The notes below the pieces were generated by a model, which searched no databases, had not been told where the DNA came from, and saw only the letters and a list, made by a program, of their open reading frames with translations. DNA of 64,000 nucleotides, taken from Candidatus Jidaibacter acanthamoeba (GTDB lineage: Bacteria; Pseudomonadota; Alphaproteobacteria; Rickettsiales; Midichloriaceae). Shown here in pieces: positions 9,709-19,144 of the stretch. A program made the translations under genes and the position numbers. Where the stretch lies: contig NZ_JSWE01000058.1 of assembly GCF_000815465.1 (NCBI RefSeq), positions 1 to 64,000 of the forward strand, read 5' to 3'. Numbering within the stretch: position 1 is the stretch's first letter; each line of letters opens with the position of its first letter.

Positions 9709-10062
9709 ATGGTTACAGAAAATAATACAGAAGTGAAAGCTAAGGCTTCAAAAAAAAATAATACAAAAGAAAGTGCTTCTAAAACCGCTAAAGTGACAGC
9801 TGTAAAGCAAGATACTTCACTGAGCGCAGCTGTAAAGCAAAATGCTCCAGATAAAGAAGTAAAAGCTAAAAATAATAAAACTTTAGTTAAGAGTACAGTT
9901 AAAGTTAAGCAAATTGCAAGCGGTGCAGGAAGGCTGAAAAAGCAAATCGCCACCTTAAAAGGCTTGGGGCTTAATAAAATCAATCGTGAAGTAGAATTAG
10001 AAGATACGGTTGCAGTTAGAGGTATGATCAATAAAGTTAAGCATTTAATTAAAGTAATTTGA
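9709..10062 (+). CDS. rpmD: 50S ribosomal protein L30 with long N-terminal extension
   Basis: The last 56 residues (about 62-117) are an ordinary L30: a VKVKQIxSGxGR start, [25 protein letters not shown] and the final VKHLIKV. The family is normally about 60 residues. Here residues 1-61 form an extra low-complexity tail rich in Lys, Ala, Thr and Ser, with AVKQ twice. The ATG at 9709 follows AAAGG, and I see no good start next to the L30 domain (no Met between residue 1 and the domain), so the tail is likely translated. The gene is in its usual place between rpsE and rplO. Function of the tail is unknown; it may contact rRNA. Confidence 0.9.
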   Translation: MVTENNTEVKAKASKKNNTKESASKTAKVTAVKQDTSLSAAVKQNAPDKEVKAKNNKTLVKSTVKVKQIASGAGRLKKQIATLKGLGLNKINREVELEDTVAVRGMINKVKHLIKVI

Positions 10063-10084
10063 TTGGAATTTAAAGGTAAGAGTC

Positions 10085-10549
10085 ATGTTGAATCAGTTAA
10101 GAGATAGTAGCGGTGCAAGAAGAAAAAGTAAAAGACTTGGCAGAGGAATAGGCTCAGGTAAAGGTAAAACTTGTGCACGCGGCGGCAAAGGCCAAACTGC
10201 GAGAAGTGGTGTAGCACTGGCCGGGTTTGAAGGTGGTCAAATGCCTTTATACAGAAGGCTGCCGAAAAGAGGATTTAATAGTTTGCATGATAAGTATTTT
10301 GCAGTCAACTTTGATGATTTAGAAAAGTTAGTAGAAAAAAATGCTATTGACCCGAATAATGTTACACTTGATGCACTTAGAAAAGCAGGTCTTGTGAAAG
10401 GTAAGTCATCATTAAAAGTTAAATTACTCGGGGATGGTGAACTTAAAAATAAATTTAATATTGAAGTTGATGCAGTATCTAAATCTGCTGAAGAAATTCT
10501 AACTAAAGCTGGTGGTAAGGTAGTTTTAGTATCAAAAAATAAAAAGTAA
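10085..10549 (+). CDS. rplO: 50S ribosomal protein L15
   Basis: L15 is a late-assembly protein of the large subunit. The 154-residue product has the Gly/Arg-rich N-terminal loop KRLGRGIGSGKGKTCARGGKG at about residues 17-37, the core GFEGGQMPLYRRLPKRGF, and a C-terminal globular domain. The length is normal. It precedes secY by 27 bp, as in most bacteria. Confidence 0.98.
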   Translation: MLNQLRDSSGARRKSKRLGRGIGSGKGKTCARGGKGQTARSGVALAGFEGGQMPLYRRLPKRGFNSLHDKYFAVNFDDLEKLVEKNAIDPNNVTLDALRKAGLVKGKSSLKVKLLGDGELKNKFNIEVDAVSKSAEEILTKAGGKVVLVSKNKK

Positions 10550-10576
10550 ATATACTAATTTTTTTATAGATACAAT

Positions 10577-11920
10577 ATGTCCTCATTATCTACTAAGCTT
10601 GGCGGAAATGTAAGTTTAAATAATTTTACAAAGGCAGCAGAGCTAAAAAAAAGAATATTTTTTGTTTTTCTTATTTTAGTTATTTATAGGATAGGAAGCT
10701 ATATACCGCTTCCTGGTATCGATCCTCTTGCATTAAGTGAGCTGGTTGATTCACAGTCAGGTGGATTATTAGGCATGTTTAATATGTTTACTGGCGGTGC
10801 TGTTGGTAGGCTCTCAATATTCACTCTAAATATTATGCCTTATATAACTGCATCAATTATTATGCAATTGATGACGGTAATTTCGAGTGAAATCGGTGCA
10901 CTTAAAAAAGAAGGTGAATCAGGAAGGAAAAAAATTGCTCAATATACGCGATATTTGACTGTATGCCTTGCATTGTTTCAAGGATACGGAATTGCAATAG
11001 GTATTGAGAAGATGACTACTTCATATGGTTCAGTGGTATTATTTCCGGGTTATTTCTTCAGAGTAGTTGCTATGTTTAGCTTGGTTGGAGGTACATTATT
11101 TGTAATGTGGCTTAGCGAGCAGATTACAGTAAAAGGAATCGGTAACGGAAGCTCCTTAATAATATTTACAGGAATTGTTTCCGGCCTTCCTACTGCAATA
11201 GCTGCATTTTTTGAAATGGGCAGAACCGGTGCTTTATCAACATTTGTTATTTTGTTAATAATCGGATTAGTTTTCGGCTTAATCTTTCTTATTGTCTTAA
11301 TGGAAAAAGCCCAAAGAAGGATCTTAGTGCAATATCCGAAAAGGCAGGTAGGTAATAAAGTTTATGGCGGGGAGTCCAGTCACTTGCCTTTAAAAATTAA
11401 TACTTCGGGAGTAATACCTCCGATATTTGCAAGCTCTTTACTGTTGTTTCCGGCTACTATTGCAGGGTTCTCTCAATCAATGGAGGTTGGCGGCTGGAGG
11501 CAATTTATTGCTGAAAACTTCTCACATGGTAAGCCTATCTACATAGTGCTTAATATATTGCTTATAGTTTTCTTTAGCTTTTTTTACACCTCAATAGTAT
11601 TTAACCCGGACGAAACTGCAGAAAATCTAAGAAAAAACGGCGGTATAGTTTTAGGCAGAAGACCGGGCAAAAATACAGCTGAATATTTTGATTATATTTT
11701 AACAAGACTTACAGTAATCGGAGCAACTTACATATGTGCCGTATGTATAATACCAGAAATCTTAATCTCTAAATACTCTATACCGTTTTATCTCGGCGGG
11801 ACTAGTTTGCTGATTGTAGTGAATGTTGTAATAGATATATTTTCGCAAATACAAACACATTTGCTTACAAAGCAATATGAAGGACTTATAAAAAAATCTA
11901 AGCTCCGAGGAGTTAAATGA
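10577..11920 (+). CDS. secY: Protein translocase subunit SecY
   Basis: SecY is the ten-helix channel of the general secretion machinery in the inner membrane. The 447-residue product has the N-terminal amphipathic lead, YRIGSYIPLPGID before the plug, LNIMPYITASIIMQL in helix 2, and the cytoplasmic loop AQRRILVQYPKRQ. Ten hydrophobic segments are apparent. It overlaps adk by 4 bp (ATGA), so the two are probably translationally coupled. Confidence 0.98.
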   Translation: MSSLSTKLGGNVSLNNFTKAAELKKRIFFVFLILVIYRIGSYIPLPGIDPLALSELVDSQSGGLLGMFNMFTGGAVGRLSIFTLNIMPYITASIIMQLMTVISSEIGALKKEGESGRKKIAQYTRYLTVCLALFQGYGIAIGIEKMTTSYGSVVLFPGYFFRVVAMFSLVGGTLFVMWLSEQITVKGIGNGSSLIIFTGIVSGLPTAIAAFFEMGRTGALSTFVILLIIGLVFGLIFLIVLMEKAQRRILVQYPKRQVGNKVYGGESSHLPLKINTSGVIPPIFASSLLLFPATIAGFSQSMEVGGWRQFIAENFSHGKPIYIVLNILLIVFFSFFYTSIVFNPDETAENLRKNGGIVLGRRPGKNTAEYFDYILTRLTVIGATYICAVCIIPEILISKYSIPFYLGGTSLLIVVNVVIDIFSQIQTHLLTKQYEGLIKKSKLRGVK

Positions 11921-12576
11921 GGATAATATTTTTAGGTGCCCCAGGGGCTGGTAAAGGTACACAAGCTCAAATATTTGCTTCGATGTATAATATACCTAAG
12001 CTTTCTACCGGGGATATGCTTAGAGAGTCTACCAAGTCCGGTTCTGAGATCGGGAAAATTGTCGATAGTATCATGAGCTCCGGTAATCTGGTTTCCGATG
12101 ATATAATGATTAAAATTATTGAAGAACGGTTACAGAAACTCGATTGCAGTAAAGGATTTATATTAGACGGATTTCCACGTACTATCCCCCAAGCGGAGGC
12201 TTTAGATGCGCTGCTTGCAAATTTAAAATTTAATAACACGATTATACTTTTTTTAGACGCGGATACCGAGGAATTAACTAAAAGGATCAGCGGCAGGTTT
12301 AACTGTGCTAATTGTGGAGCCGGGTATCATAAATTATCTAATCCTCCGAAAAAGGAAGGTATATGCGATAATTGCGGAGCGAAAGAGTTTACTTTCCGTA
12401 AGGATGATAATGAAGAATCAGTAAAAAGAAGGTTGCAAGTTTATAATGAGCAAACTTCTCCATTGATCGGTTATTATGATGAGCAAAAGAGATTAAAAAG
12501 AATTAATGCTATGGATTCAATTGAAAATATAACAGCTTCAATTGAAAAGGTGCTTAGTTCTACTAAATTTGGATGA
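11917..12576 (+). CDS. adk: Adenylate kinase, zinc-binding long form
   Basis: This enzyme interconverts AMP and ATP with two ADP. The 219-residue product has the P-loop GAPGAGKGT at residues 7-15, DGFPRT at 84-89, and a LID domain with Cys130, Cys133, Cys150 and Cys153 placed as in zinc-binding adenylate kinases of Gram-positive bacteria and some others. It is coupled to secY and closes the spc part of the cluster. Confidence 0.97.
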   Translation: MRIIFLGAPGAGKGTQAQIFASMYNIPKLSTGDMLRESTKSGSEIGKIVDSIMSSGNLVSDDIMIKIIEERLQKLDCSKGFILDGFPRTIPQAEALDALLANLKFNNTIILFLDADTEELTKRISGRFNCANCGAGYHKLSNPPKKEGICDNCGAKEFTFRKDDNEESVKRRLQVYNEQTSPLIGYYDEQKRLKRINAMDSIENITASIEKVLSSTKFG

Positions 12577-12595
12577 TAAGAAGAATAAACAACTA

Positions 12596-12623
12596 TTGAC
12601 TTGCATGCAAAATTGGTTATTAT
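12596..12623 (+). promoter_or_regulatory. Likely sigma-70 promoter for rpsM-rpsK-rpoA-rplQ
   Basis: TTGACT at 12596-12601 and TATTAT at 12618-12623 are separated by 16 bp and lie about 48 bp before the rpsM start, in the only sizeable gap (94 bp) of the superoperon. The match to the -35 and -10 consensus is 5 of 6 for each. Read-through from adk is also possible, as I see no terminator in the gap. Confidence 0.5.
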
Positions 12624-12670
12624 TCACGATCACTCATATGATAAAAAGTACTAAATTAATGAGGTTATAG

Positions 12671-13048
12671 GTGGCGCGTATCGCAGGTATTAACATCCCG
12701 GCAAATAAAAAAGTTGAAATTAGTTTGACTTATATTTATGGGATCGGAAGAAAGAAATCAGTTGAAATTTGCCAAAAAGCAGGGGTGGATTTTACTAAAA
12801 AGGTTAATAATCTCAGCGAAGATGAGGTTATTAAATTAAGAGAAGTTATAGATGCCGGTTATAAAGTAGAAGGTGATTTACGCCGCGAAGTTTCTATGAA
12901 TATAAAAAACCTTATGGATACTAAATGCTATAGGGGGTTAAGGCATATGAAAAAATTACCGGTTAGGGGGCAACGTACTCATACCAATGCTCGTACCAGA
13001 AAAGGTAAGGCTGTAGCAATTGCGGGCAAAAAAAAGGTAACTAAATAA
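12671..13048 (+). CDS. rpsM: 30S ribosomal protein S13
   Basis: S13 contacts P-site tRNA and the 50S subunit from the head of the 30S subunit. The 125-residue product starts [25 protein letters not shown] and ends with the basic [15 protein letters not shown] tail. Translation starts at GTG, preceded by GAGGT. rpmJ (L36), which often lies between secY and rpsM, is not found here. Confidence 0.97.
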   Translation: MARIAGINIPANKKVEISLTYIYGIGRKKSVEICQKAGVDFTKKVNNLSEDEVIKLREVIDAGYKVEGDLRREVSMNIKNLMDTKCYRGLRHMKKLPVRGQRTHTNARTRKGKAVAIAGKKKVTK

Positions 13049-13063
13049 TAAGTAGGCATTTAG

Positions 13064-13441
13064 ATGGCGATAAAACCAGTGAAGAAAAAAAGAGCAGTAG
13101 TAGTAGGCGTAGTACACATCGCAGCTACATTTAATAATACAACCGTAACCATCTCTGATATGCAGGGTGATGTTTTTGCATCTTCTTCTGCCGGAGCAAA
13201 TGGATTTAAAGGTTCCAGAAAATCAACTCCGTATGCAGCTCAAATTACAGCTGAAAAAGCAGCTCAAAAAGCTATGGAATGCGGATTAAAAACTGTTTCC
13301 GTGAAAATTAAAGGCCCGGGTACGGGACGGGAATCAGCTGTTAGGGCTTTGACAAGTGCAGGCTTAACCGTAACTTCAATTAAGGATGTTACGCCTGTTC
13401 CGCATAACGGTTGCAGACCACCGAAAAGAAGAAGAGTATAA
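13064..13441 (+). CDS. rpsK: 30S ribosomal protein S11
   Basis: S11 forms part of the platform of the small subunit. The 125-residue product contains [20 protein letters not shown] and ends with [17 protein letters not shown], the family's hallmark C-terminus. The length is normal. It lies 15 bp after rpsM. Confidence 0.98.
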   Translation: MAIKPVKKKRAVVVGVVHIAATFNNTTVTISDMQGDVFASSSAGANGFKGSRKSTPYAAQITAEKAAQKAMECGLKTVSVKIKGPGTGRESAVRALTSAGLTVTSIKDVTPVPHNGCRPPKRRRV

Positions 13442-13475
13442 AGTGTTTTATTAATAACATAAATAAAGGAATACA

Positions 13476-14504
13476 ATGGCAGAGGGAGCAAAGAACATCA
13501 TTTCAGGCAATTGGACATCTTTAATTAAACCTACGCAGTACTTTTTGGAAAGTATTTCAAATAATACTGCAGTGTTTAAGGTGGAGCCTCTTGAGAGAGG
13601 GTTTGGTGTTACTCTTGGCAATGCAATTAGAAGAATTTTACTATCTTCTCTTCAGGGAGCAGCAATAATTTCTGTTAAGGTTGAAGGTGTTGACCACGAA
13701 TTTTCAAGCGTTCCAGGTGTTAGAGAAGATGTTACCGACATGATTTTAAATATAAAATCAATTGTTGTTAAGTATGGCGGTAATGAAAGAAAAAGAATGA
13801 GATTATCTGCGGTTGGTCCTTGTGTAGTTACGGCGGCAATGATCCAAACTGTTGATGATATGGAAATTATTAATAAAGATTTAGTAATTTGCCATCTTGA
13901 TAGAGATGCTAAGCTTGATATGGAATTCAGCGTCGGTACAGGAAAAGGATATATAACTGCAAGTGAAAATAGATATACGGAAATGCCGATCGGCGTTATT
14001 CCCGTCGACTCAATATTTTCACCGGTTAAGAAAGTAACTTTCAAGGTAGAAAACAGCCGCGTAGGTTCCGAGACTGAATATGATAAACTATTTCTTACTA
14101 TTGAAACTAACGGTTCGATAACTCCTGATCTAGCTTTATCGCTTGCTGCAAAAATTCTTCAAGATCAATTACAAATTTTTGTTAATTTTGATGAAGTTGA
14201 AGAAGCAATTGAAGTTGAAGAAGAAAAATTGCCGTTTGACCCTCAACTACTTAAGAAAGTTGATGATCTTGAGCTTTCGGTAAGATCGCATAATTGCCTT
14301 AAAAATGATAATATTCGTTATATCGGTGATCTTGTAGTTAAAACTGAAAGTGAAATGCTTAAGACCCCTAATTTCGGCCGTAAGTCATTAAATGAAATTA
14401 AAGAAGTCTTATCTGCAATGGGGCTGAAGTTTGGTATGGATATAGTTGGCTGGCCTCCTGAAAATGTTGAAGAGCTAGTTAGAAAATATGAAGAGCAAAA
14501 TTAA
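13476..14504 (+). CDS. rpoA: DNA-directed RNA polymerase subunit alpha
   Basis: Alpha is the assembly scaffold of RNA polymerase. The 342-residue product has the N-terminal dimerisation domain with [25 protein letters not shown]-type sequence at about residues 34-58, an acidic linker ([14 protein letters not shown] region) and a C-terminal domain with the DNA/regulator-contacting helix-hairpin-helix segment [21 protein letters not shown] precedes the ATG. It sits between rpsK and rplQ as usual. Confidence 0.98.
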   Translation: MAEGAKNIISGNWTSLIKPTQYFLESISNNTAVFKVEPLERGFGVTLGNAIRRILLSSLQGAAIISVKVEGVDHEFSSVPGVREDVTDMILNIKSIVVKYGGNERKRMRLSAVGPCVVTAAMIQTVDDMEIINKDLVICHLDRDAKLDMEFSVGTGKGYITASENRYTEMPIGVIPVDSIFSPVKKVTFKVENSRVGSETEYDKLFLTIETNGSITPDLALSLAAKILQDQLQIFVNFDEVEEAIEVEEEKLPFDPQLLKKVDDLELSVRSHNCLKNDNIRYIGDLVVKTESEMLKTPNFGRKSLNEIKEVLSAMGLKFGMDIVGWPPENVEELVRKYEEQN

Positions 14505-14539
14505 TATAATTTTTGTGAAAATCAGTTTGGAGCAATAAG

Positions 14540-14920
14540 ATGAATCATGGAATTAAAGGAAGAAAGTTTGGTAGGTTTACCGGCCATAGAAGAGCATTAT
14601 TTGCTAACCTTTGCAAAGCTCTTATCAAGCATGAACAAATTACTACAACTCTACCTAAAGCAAAAGATTTAAGACCTATCGTTGAAAAATTAATCTCTCT
14701 TAGTAAGAGGGGTGATTTACATGCCAGAAGACAAGCAATTGCTTATCTGGGAGATGCACCTGAGGTTAGAAAACTGTTTGATGCGGTTGCAGGTCGTTAT
14801 AAAGAAAGAAACGGCGGTTATACCAGAATCCTCAAAGCAGGTTTTAGATATGGTGATGCTGCCCCAATGGCAGTTATTGAGTTAGTTGATAGAGATGTTA
14901 ATGCTAAGGGTGCCGCCTAA
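14540..14920 (+). CDS. rplQ: 50S ribosomal protein L17
   Basis: L17 is a tunnel-exit protein. The 126-residue product begins [20 protein letters not shown] and contains [18 protein letters not shown] and [24 protein letters not shown]. The length is normal. GGAGC precedes the ATG. It ends the ribosomal superoperon; the next gene starts 17 bp later with no clear terminator between. Confidence 0.97.
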   Translation: MNHGIKGRKFGRFTGHRRALFANLCKALIKHEQITTTLPKAKDLRPIVEKLISLSKRGDLHARRQAIAYLGDAPEVRKLFDAVAGRYKERNGGYTRILKAGFRYGDAAPMAVIELVDRDVNAKGAA

Positions 14921-14937
14921 ACCCTTTTATTACCGTT

Positions 14938-15447
14938 ATGGTATTTAAAAAAGACAGTATGGTAAATATAAGCTTATTAGATCAAGATGATTGGCAAGCT
15001 TGGAAAGATTTAAGATTAGAAGCGCTCCAAAATGCTCCTCATACTTTTGGAGCTTCTATTGAAGAAGTAAATAATTTAGATAAAAAAGACTTTCAAAGCC
15101 TCCTTAGTAAAAATAAAATTTTTGGTGCTTTTCTTAATACGCAGCTTATCGGTTGTACAGGGTTTTATGTTTTAAATTCACTTAAAACAAAGCATAGGGG
15201 AGTACTTTGGGGGATGTATGTTACGCCTAAGCATAGAGGCAAAAATATAGCGGATAGTTTAGTTGATGCTGTTATTTCTTATTCTAAATCAATAGTTGAG
15301 CAATTAAACCTAAAATGTGTTATGACCAATCATAGTGCTGTTAAGCTTTATAAAAAACATGGATTTAAGATTTACGGTACTGAACCGCGAGCTCTGAAAG
15401 TAGATAATAAATATTATGACGAGTATATAATGGTATTAGAGTTATAA
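14938..15447 (+). CDS. GNAT family N-acetyltransferase
   Basis: The 169-residue product has a complete GNAT fold. The acetyl-CoA-binding motif A is seen as WGMYVTPKHRGKNIADSLV at about residues 91-109, and the C-terminal AVKLYKKHGFKIYGTEPRALK matches motif B. The substrate is not predictable. The N-terminal stretch WKDLRLEALQNAPHTFGASIEE is typical of small GNAT proteins. Met8 at 14959 is an alternative start; neither has a strong ribosome binding site. It may be read through from rplQ. Confidence 0.85.
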   Translation: MVFKKDSMVNISLLDQDDWQAWKDLRLEALQNAPHTFGASIEEVNNLDKKDFQSLLSKNKIFGAFLNTQLIGCTGFYVLNSLKTKHRGVLWGMYVTPKHRGKNIADSLVDAVISYSKSIVEQLNLKCVMTNHSAVKLYKKHGFKIYGTEPRALKVDNKYYDEYIMVLEL

Positions 15448-15600
15448 TATTAAACTAATTTTACTATAGTAATCATCTTTAAAATTCAGTATTTGCTACC
15501 CTTGTCAAAGAAAACAACTTCGTTTTGCTTTTTACTAGTAAGGTTGATTATGCTTAAGCAGAGAGCCAATCTGGTTTGTTGCTACCCCCAATAATAAATT

Positions 15601-16362
15601 TTATTTTAAACTATAAATCTTATTGTTAAACAGTTCCTTAAACCCAATCTTCCTATAAATACTAAGGCCTGCTTTAGAGGCTTCCAGAAAACAATAATCT
15701 GCTTTAAACTTTTTTGCCTTATTTAATACATGCTTTATCATAGTGCTTGCATATCCTTTACCTTGAAAGCCGGGCAGTGTGCCAACATCATCAATTCTTG
15801 CTATGTTGTTATTGATAGAAAGGGTAATGGAAGTTACAGGGTTTGAACCCGTAAATCCTACATGATGATGAAAATATCCTTTTTTCTTGTTTGCTCTGGA
15901 ATGAGCTGTTATATATTGATTCATAGCTTCTTCGGTAGATTCGAAAGCCTCTAACAGTGGTTTTGTCCAATTATTTAAATCATTATTACTTTCTATGATA
16001 TTTAGGCTATTATCAATTTTAAAAATTTGGTTGCATCTTAAGTCGTAAACCATAGCAGTAGATTCATCTATTAATTCTAACCCATTATGCTCAAAAGTAT
16101 TGTCTAACTCTTCTGTTACAAGCTCTTCTTTTGAAATCCAGATCCATGGCAGGTTATAAGAGCTATATAATTCTATAGCCTGTTTTAGAGATAATTGCGG
16201 ATTAGTAAGAGTATCTCGTTGTGCAACTATATTAAGTCCAGCAGAATTAACACCTGTTACATAAGCAGTTGTATTATTCTCAAGAACAGCTACTTCTTTG
16301 CTAATATTTTTAAAAAAGAAATCTTCTGTTTGGTAAAATAATTTAATTATTCTATTTTCCAT
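15601..16362 (-). CDS. GNAT family N-acetyltransferase, two-part
   Basis: The 253-residue product has a divergent N-terminal half (residues 1-130) and a C-terminal GNAT domain. Motif A is DDVGTLPGFQGKGYASTMIKH at about residues 189-209, with the QGKGYA acetyl-CoA-binding loop, and the fold ends with GLSIYRKIGFKEL. The N-terminal half resembles the layout of two-domain GNATs in which the first domain has degenerated. It lies 3' of a broken EVE-domain gene and tsaD on the same strand. No substrate can be named. Confidence 0.8.
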   Translation of the reverse strand: MENRIIKLFYQTEDFFFKNISKEVAVLENNTTAYVTGVNSAGLNIVAQRDTLTNPQLSLKQAIELYSSYNLPWIWISKEELVTEELDNTFEHNGLELIDESTAMVYDLRCNQIFKIDNSLNIIESNNDLNNWTKPLLEAFESTEEAMNQYITAHSRANKKKGYFHHHVGFTGSNPVTSITLSINNNIARIDDVGTLPGFQGKGYASTMIKHVLNKAKKFKADYCFLEASKAGLSIYRKIGFKELFNNKIYSLK

Positions 16363-16376
16363 TTTCCATTTTACAC

Positions 16377-16711
16377 CTATTTAATTGGCATGTACCCTAA
16401 CATTTCTTCTGCAATATTTGCAAATGATTCTTGGTCAATTTCTAAAAAGGCAAATCTAAAAACATATCCCCAAGATTCTTTATTTTTTATAAAATTTAGC
16501 TTTGGAATTATATGAGTAATATCAACATGCTTTGCCCCTCTCAAATATTCGATATTACTTCTAAATGGTTTAAATTTCGGATACCTTTCTCCCTGATAAA
16601 CCTCATCATCTTTCTCCTATAGCTGTAAACTTCTTATACGGCTCAGATCCTTCCATAGCCACTTTTGAAGAATAATAGATAATACGATCACCTTTACTAA
16701 AAATAATTATA
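16377..16711 (-). pseudogene. Broken EVE-domain (UPF0310-type) gene
   Basis: Two reading frames together match an EVE/PUA-like domain. The upstream frame gives FSKGDRIIYYSS and YKKFTAIGE, then hits TGA at 16606-16608. The other frame continues with KDDEVYQGERYPKFKPFR, HIIPKLNFIKNKESWGY and FRFAFLEI and ends at TAG at 16377-16379. In intact family members these are one chain (FTAIGxVKDxExY), so a small deletion near 16609-16615 has shifted the frame. The first 30 or so residues of the domain are also missing: the homology begins just after the tsaD stop codon. EVE domains bind modified bases in nucleic acids. Neutral decay is the simplest reading. Confidence 0.8.
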
Positions 16712-17731
16712 TTAAATACTATTAAGCTCTTCCAGGAGCCATCTTGAGCGAGGTTCGAAATTGAGAGAATCAACAATGCCGAGCTTAAATCTTTCAACCC
16801 CTACCCAGGCAATCATCGCGGCATTATCCGTGCATAAATGAACGGGTGGAGCATATAAATTGAAATTGTACCGTTCTAAAACTACTTGTAACTTTTCTCT
16901 AATATATAAGTTAGCGGCAACTCCGCCGGCAATCACAAAATTATTGGAATAAGGATGGCTTTCTCTAAAAATTTTTATGGCATTTTCCGCTTTTTTACAA
17001 AAAATCTCAGCCACCACGTGCTGAAATGAAGCGCAAACATCAGCTTTATTTATATCATCAGTTTGATCGATAGTTCGCTTAACAGCTGTCTTTAAGCCGG
17101 CAAAGGAAAAATCACAATTATTTTGATTAAGTAAAGGTTTAGGGAAGTTAAAAGCATTAGGGTTACCGAGCTTAGCCAATTTTTCGATTTCGACCCCTCC
17201 CGGATAACCGAGGCCCAGCATCTTTGCTACTTTATCAAAAGCTTCGCCAACTGCATCATCTAAAGTTGCACCTAATCTCTTATATTTGCCGACCCCTAAA
17301 ACTTCCAATATCTGACAATGCCCACCTGAAACCAGCAGCATAAGGTAGGGGAACTCAATATCGGAAGTAAGCCTAACCGTTAATGCGTGCCCTTCCAGGT
17401 GGTTTACCGCAATAAACGGTTTTTTAGCTACGCTTGCCAGAGCTTTTGCCGTCATCACTCCGACCAGTACACCCCCGATAAGCCCGGGTCCGGCAGTTAC
17501 TGCAAAAGCATCAATGTTTTTGAGTGAAATAGCCGCATTAATAAGAGCTTTATGTACTAGATTGATGATCTGCTCTATATGGCTTCTTGCAGCGATTTCC
17601 GGTACTACACCGCCAAACGGCTGATGCTCCTCAAGTTGAGAGAGTGTAAATAGTGATAAAATCTCTTTATTATGGTTTACTATTGCAACCGAAGTTTCAT
17701 CACAGCTGCTTTCAATCCCTAATACTAACAT
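16712..17731 (-). CDS. tsaD: tRNA N6-adenosine threonylcarbamoyltransferase TsaD
   Basis: TsaD transfers threonylcarbamoyl to A37 of ANN-decoding tRNAs. The 339-residue product has the ASKHA fold with the N-terminal GIESSCDETS, the metal ligands His111 and His115 in NHLEGH, the SGGHCQ loop, and the C-terminal CTDNAAMIAW carrying a metal-binding Asp. The length is typical. The start overlaps the proS stop by 7 bp, so the two are co-transcribed. Confidence 0.97.
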   Translation of the reverse strand: MLVLGIESSCDETSVAIVNHNKEILSLFTLSQLEEHQPFGGVVPEIAARSHIEQIINLVHKALINAAISLKNIDAFAVTAGPGLIGGVLVGVMTAKALASVAKKPFIAVNHLEGHALTVRLTSDIEFPYLMLLVSGGHCQILEVLGVGKYKRLGATLDDAVGEAFDKVAKMLGLGYPGGVEIEKLAKLGNPNAFNFPKPLLNQNNCDFSFAGLKTAVKRTIDQTDDINKADVCASFQHVVAEIFCKKAENAIKIFRESHPYSNNFVIAGGVAANLYIREKLQVVLERYNFNLYAPPVHLCTDNAAMIAWVGVERFKLGIVDSLNFEPRSRWLLEELNSI

Positions 17732-19008
17732 TGCCTTAATTTATTAATTGCAGTTTCTAAGCTTAGCTCCTCTTTCTCCCCAGTCTTGCGATTTTTAAGT
17801 TCAACCATACCGGTACTTATCCCTCTGGGCCCTACAACTAACTGCCAAGGTAAGCCGATTAAATCCATTTTAGCAAATTTTGCACCTGCCGAATCCGAGG
17901 TATCATCATATAACACGTTAGGGATTGTATTAATTACCTGCATACACGCTGCATTGCATTTTTCGTCTTCCGCTTTAAGGTTAATCAGCCCTAAGCTAAA
18001 AGGTGCAACACTTGCCGGCCAAATAATGCCTTTCTCATCATGAGAAGCTTCAATAATTGCAGCAATTAATCTTGATACTCCGATCCCGTAACATCCCATA
18101 TGCGGATAGATGAGCTGGCCGTCTTTGCCTTGTAATGTTACTTCCAAAGATTTACTATATTTCTGCCCTAAGTAAAATACATGCCCGACTTCAATCCCTT
18201 TTTTAACTAATAAGTTTTCTTCACTAACTTTACATTCTTTCGGGTTATGCTTATCTTTATCAGCTGCATAGTATTTAGAAAATAATTCTAAATCAAAATT
18301 ACTATTAAGGTGCTTCTCCAGCTCTCTATCATAATAAATTGTGCTTTCACCGGTTTCGGATAAAATATGAAATTCATGGCTATAGTCTCCGCCTATTGAG
18401 CCGCTGTCGGCAGTAACGGGGATAGCCTTTAACCCTAATCGGTTAAATATATTTATATAGGTTTGCATCATAGTTTTATAGGTTTTAAGTGCAGCCTCTT
18501 TATCAATATCAAAAGAATAAGCATCTTTCATGAGGAATTCTCTTCCGCGCATTAGCCCGAAGCGCGGCCTAATTTCATCTCTGAATTTCCAGCTTATCTG
18601 ATATAAGTTTTTGGGCAAATCCCGGTAAGATTGAGTATTATTATTAAATAATTCGGAGATTACCTCCTCGGCAGTTGGGGCAAATAGTAATTGATTACCA
18701 TGTCGATCTTTCATTTTAAGCATTTCTTCGCTTAAATCATCGGTTCCGCCGAACCTACCGGATTTTTTCCATAACTCCGCCGGTTGAATGCAAGGCATTA
18801 AAACCTCTTGTGCGCCAGAAGCATCCATCTCTTCTCGTATGATGTTTTCTATATTTTTTAGAACTTTCAATCCCAGCGGTAACCAATTATAAATACCGGA
18901 GGTTAATTGGCGTATCATACCGCTTCTTAACATTAATTGATGGGAGACAACTGAAGCTTCAATCGGAGTTTCTTTTAGTATCGGTAAAAAATATTTACTT
19001 AAACGCAT
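17725..19008 (-). CDS. proS: Prolyl-tRNA synthetase, short alphaproteobacterial type
   Basis: This class II synthetase charges tRNA-Pro. The 427-residue product shows motif 1 around GLKVLKNIENIIREEM, motif 2 in FRDEIRPRFGLMRGREFLMKD and motif 3 with GIGVSRLIAA. It is much shorter than the roughly 570-residue E. coli enzyme because the editing insertion is essentially absent, as in other Rickettsiales. The C-terminal anticodon-binding domain includes LPWQLVVGPRG. It is the first gene of a reverse operon with tsaD. Confidence 0.96.
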   Translation of the reverse strand: MRLSKYFLPILKETPIEASVVSHQLMLRSGMIRQLTSGIYNWLPLGLKVLKNIENIIREEMDASGAQEVLMPCIQPAELWKKSGRFGGTDDLSEEMLKMKDRHGNQLLFAPTAEEVISELFNNNTQSYRDLPKNLYQISWKFRDEIRPRFGLMRGREFLMKDAYSFDIDKEAALKTYKTMMQTYINIFNRLGLKAIPVTADSGSIGGDYSHEFHILSETGESTIYYDRELEKHLNSNFDLELFSKYYAADKDKHNPKECKVSEENLLVKKGIEVGHVFYLGQKYSKSLEVTLQGKDGQLIYPHMGCYGIGVSRLIAAIIEASHDEKGIIWPASVAPFSLGLINLKAEDEKCNAACMQVINTIPNVLYDDTSDSAGAKFAKMDLIGLPWQLVVGPRGISTGMVELKNRKTGEKEELSLETAINKLRQC

Positions 19009-19144
19009 AATAAGTTCATTCTATATATGGATAAGCCTACTATTTAACATGAATAGAGAAACTATGGAATATGTTATTTAACTAAATCCTTCACCTTGTG
19101 TTTTAAAAGTTTATTTAGTATAGTCAGTAGGAATTTATGAATTC

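Noticed and set aside
15448-15600. Possible remnant gene or RNA between the two GNAT genes
   Set aside because: No frame is longer than about a dozen codons and no stable structure is visible.
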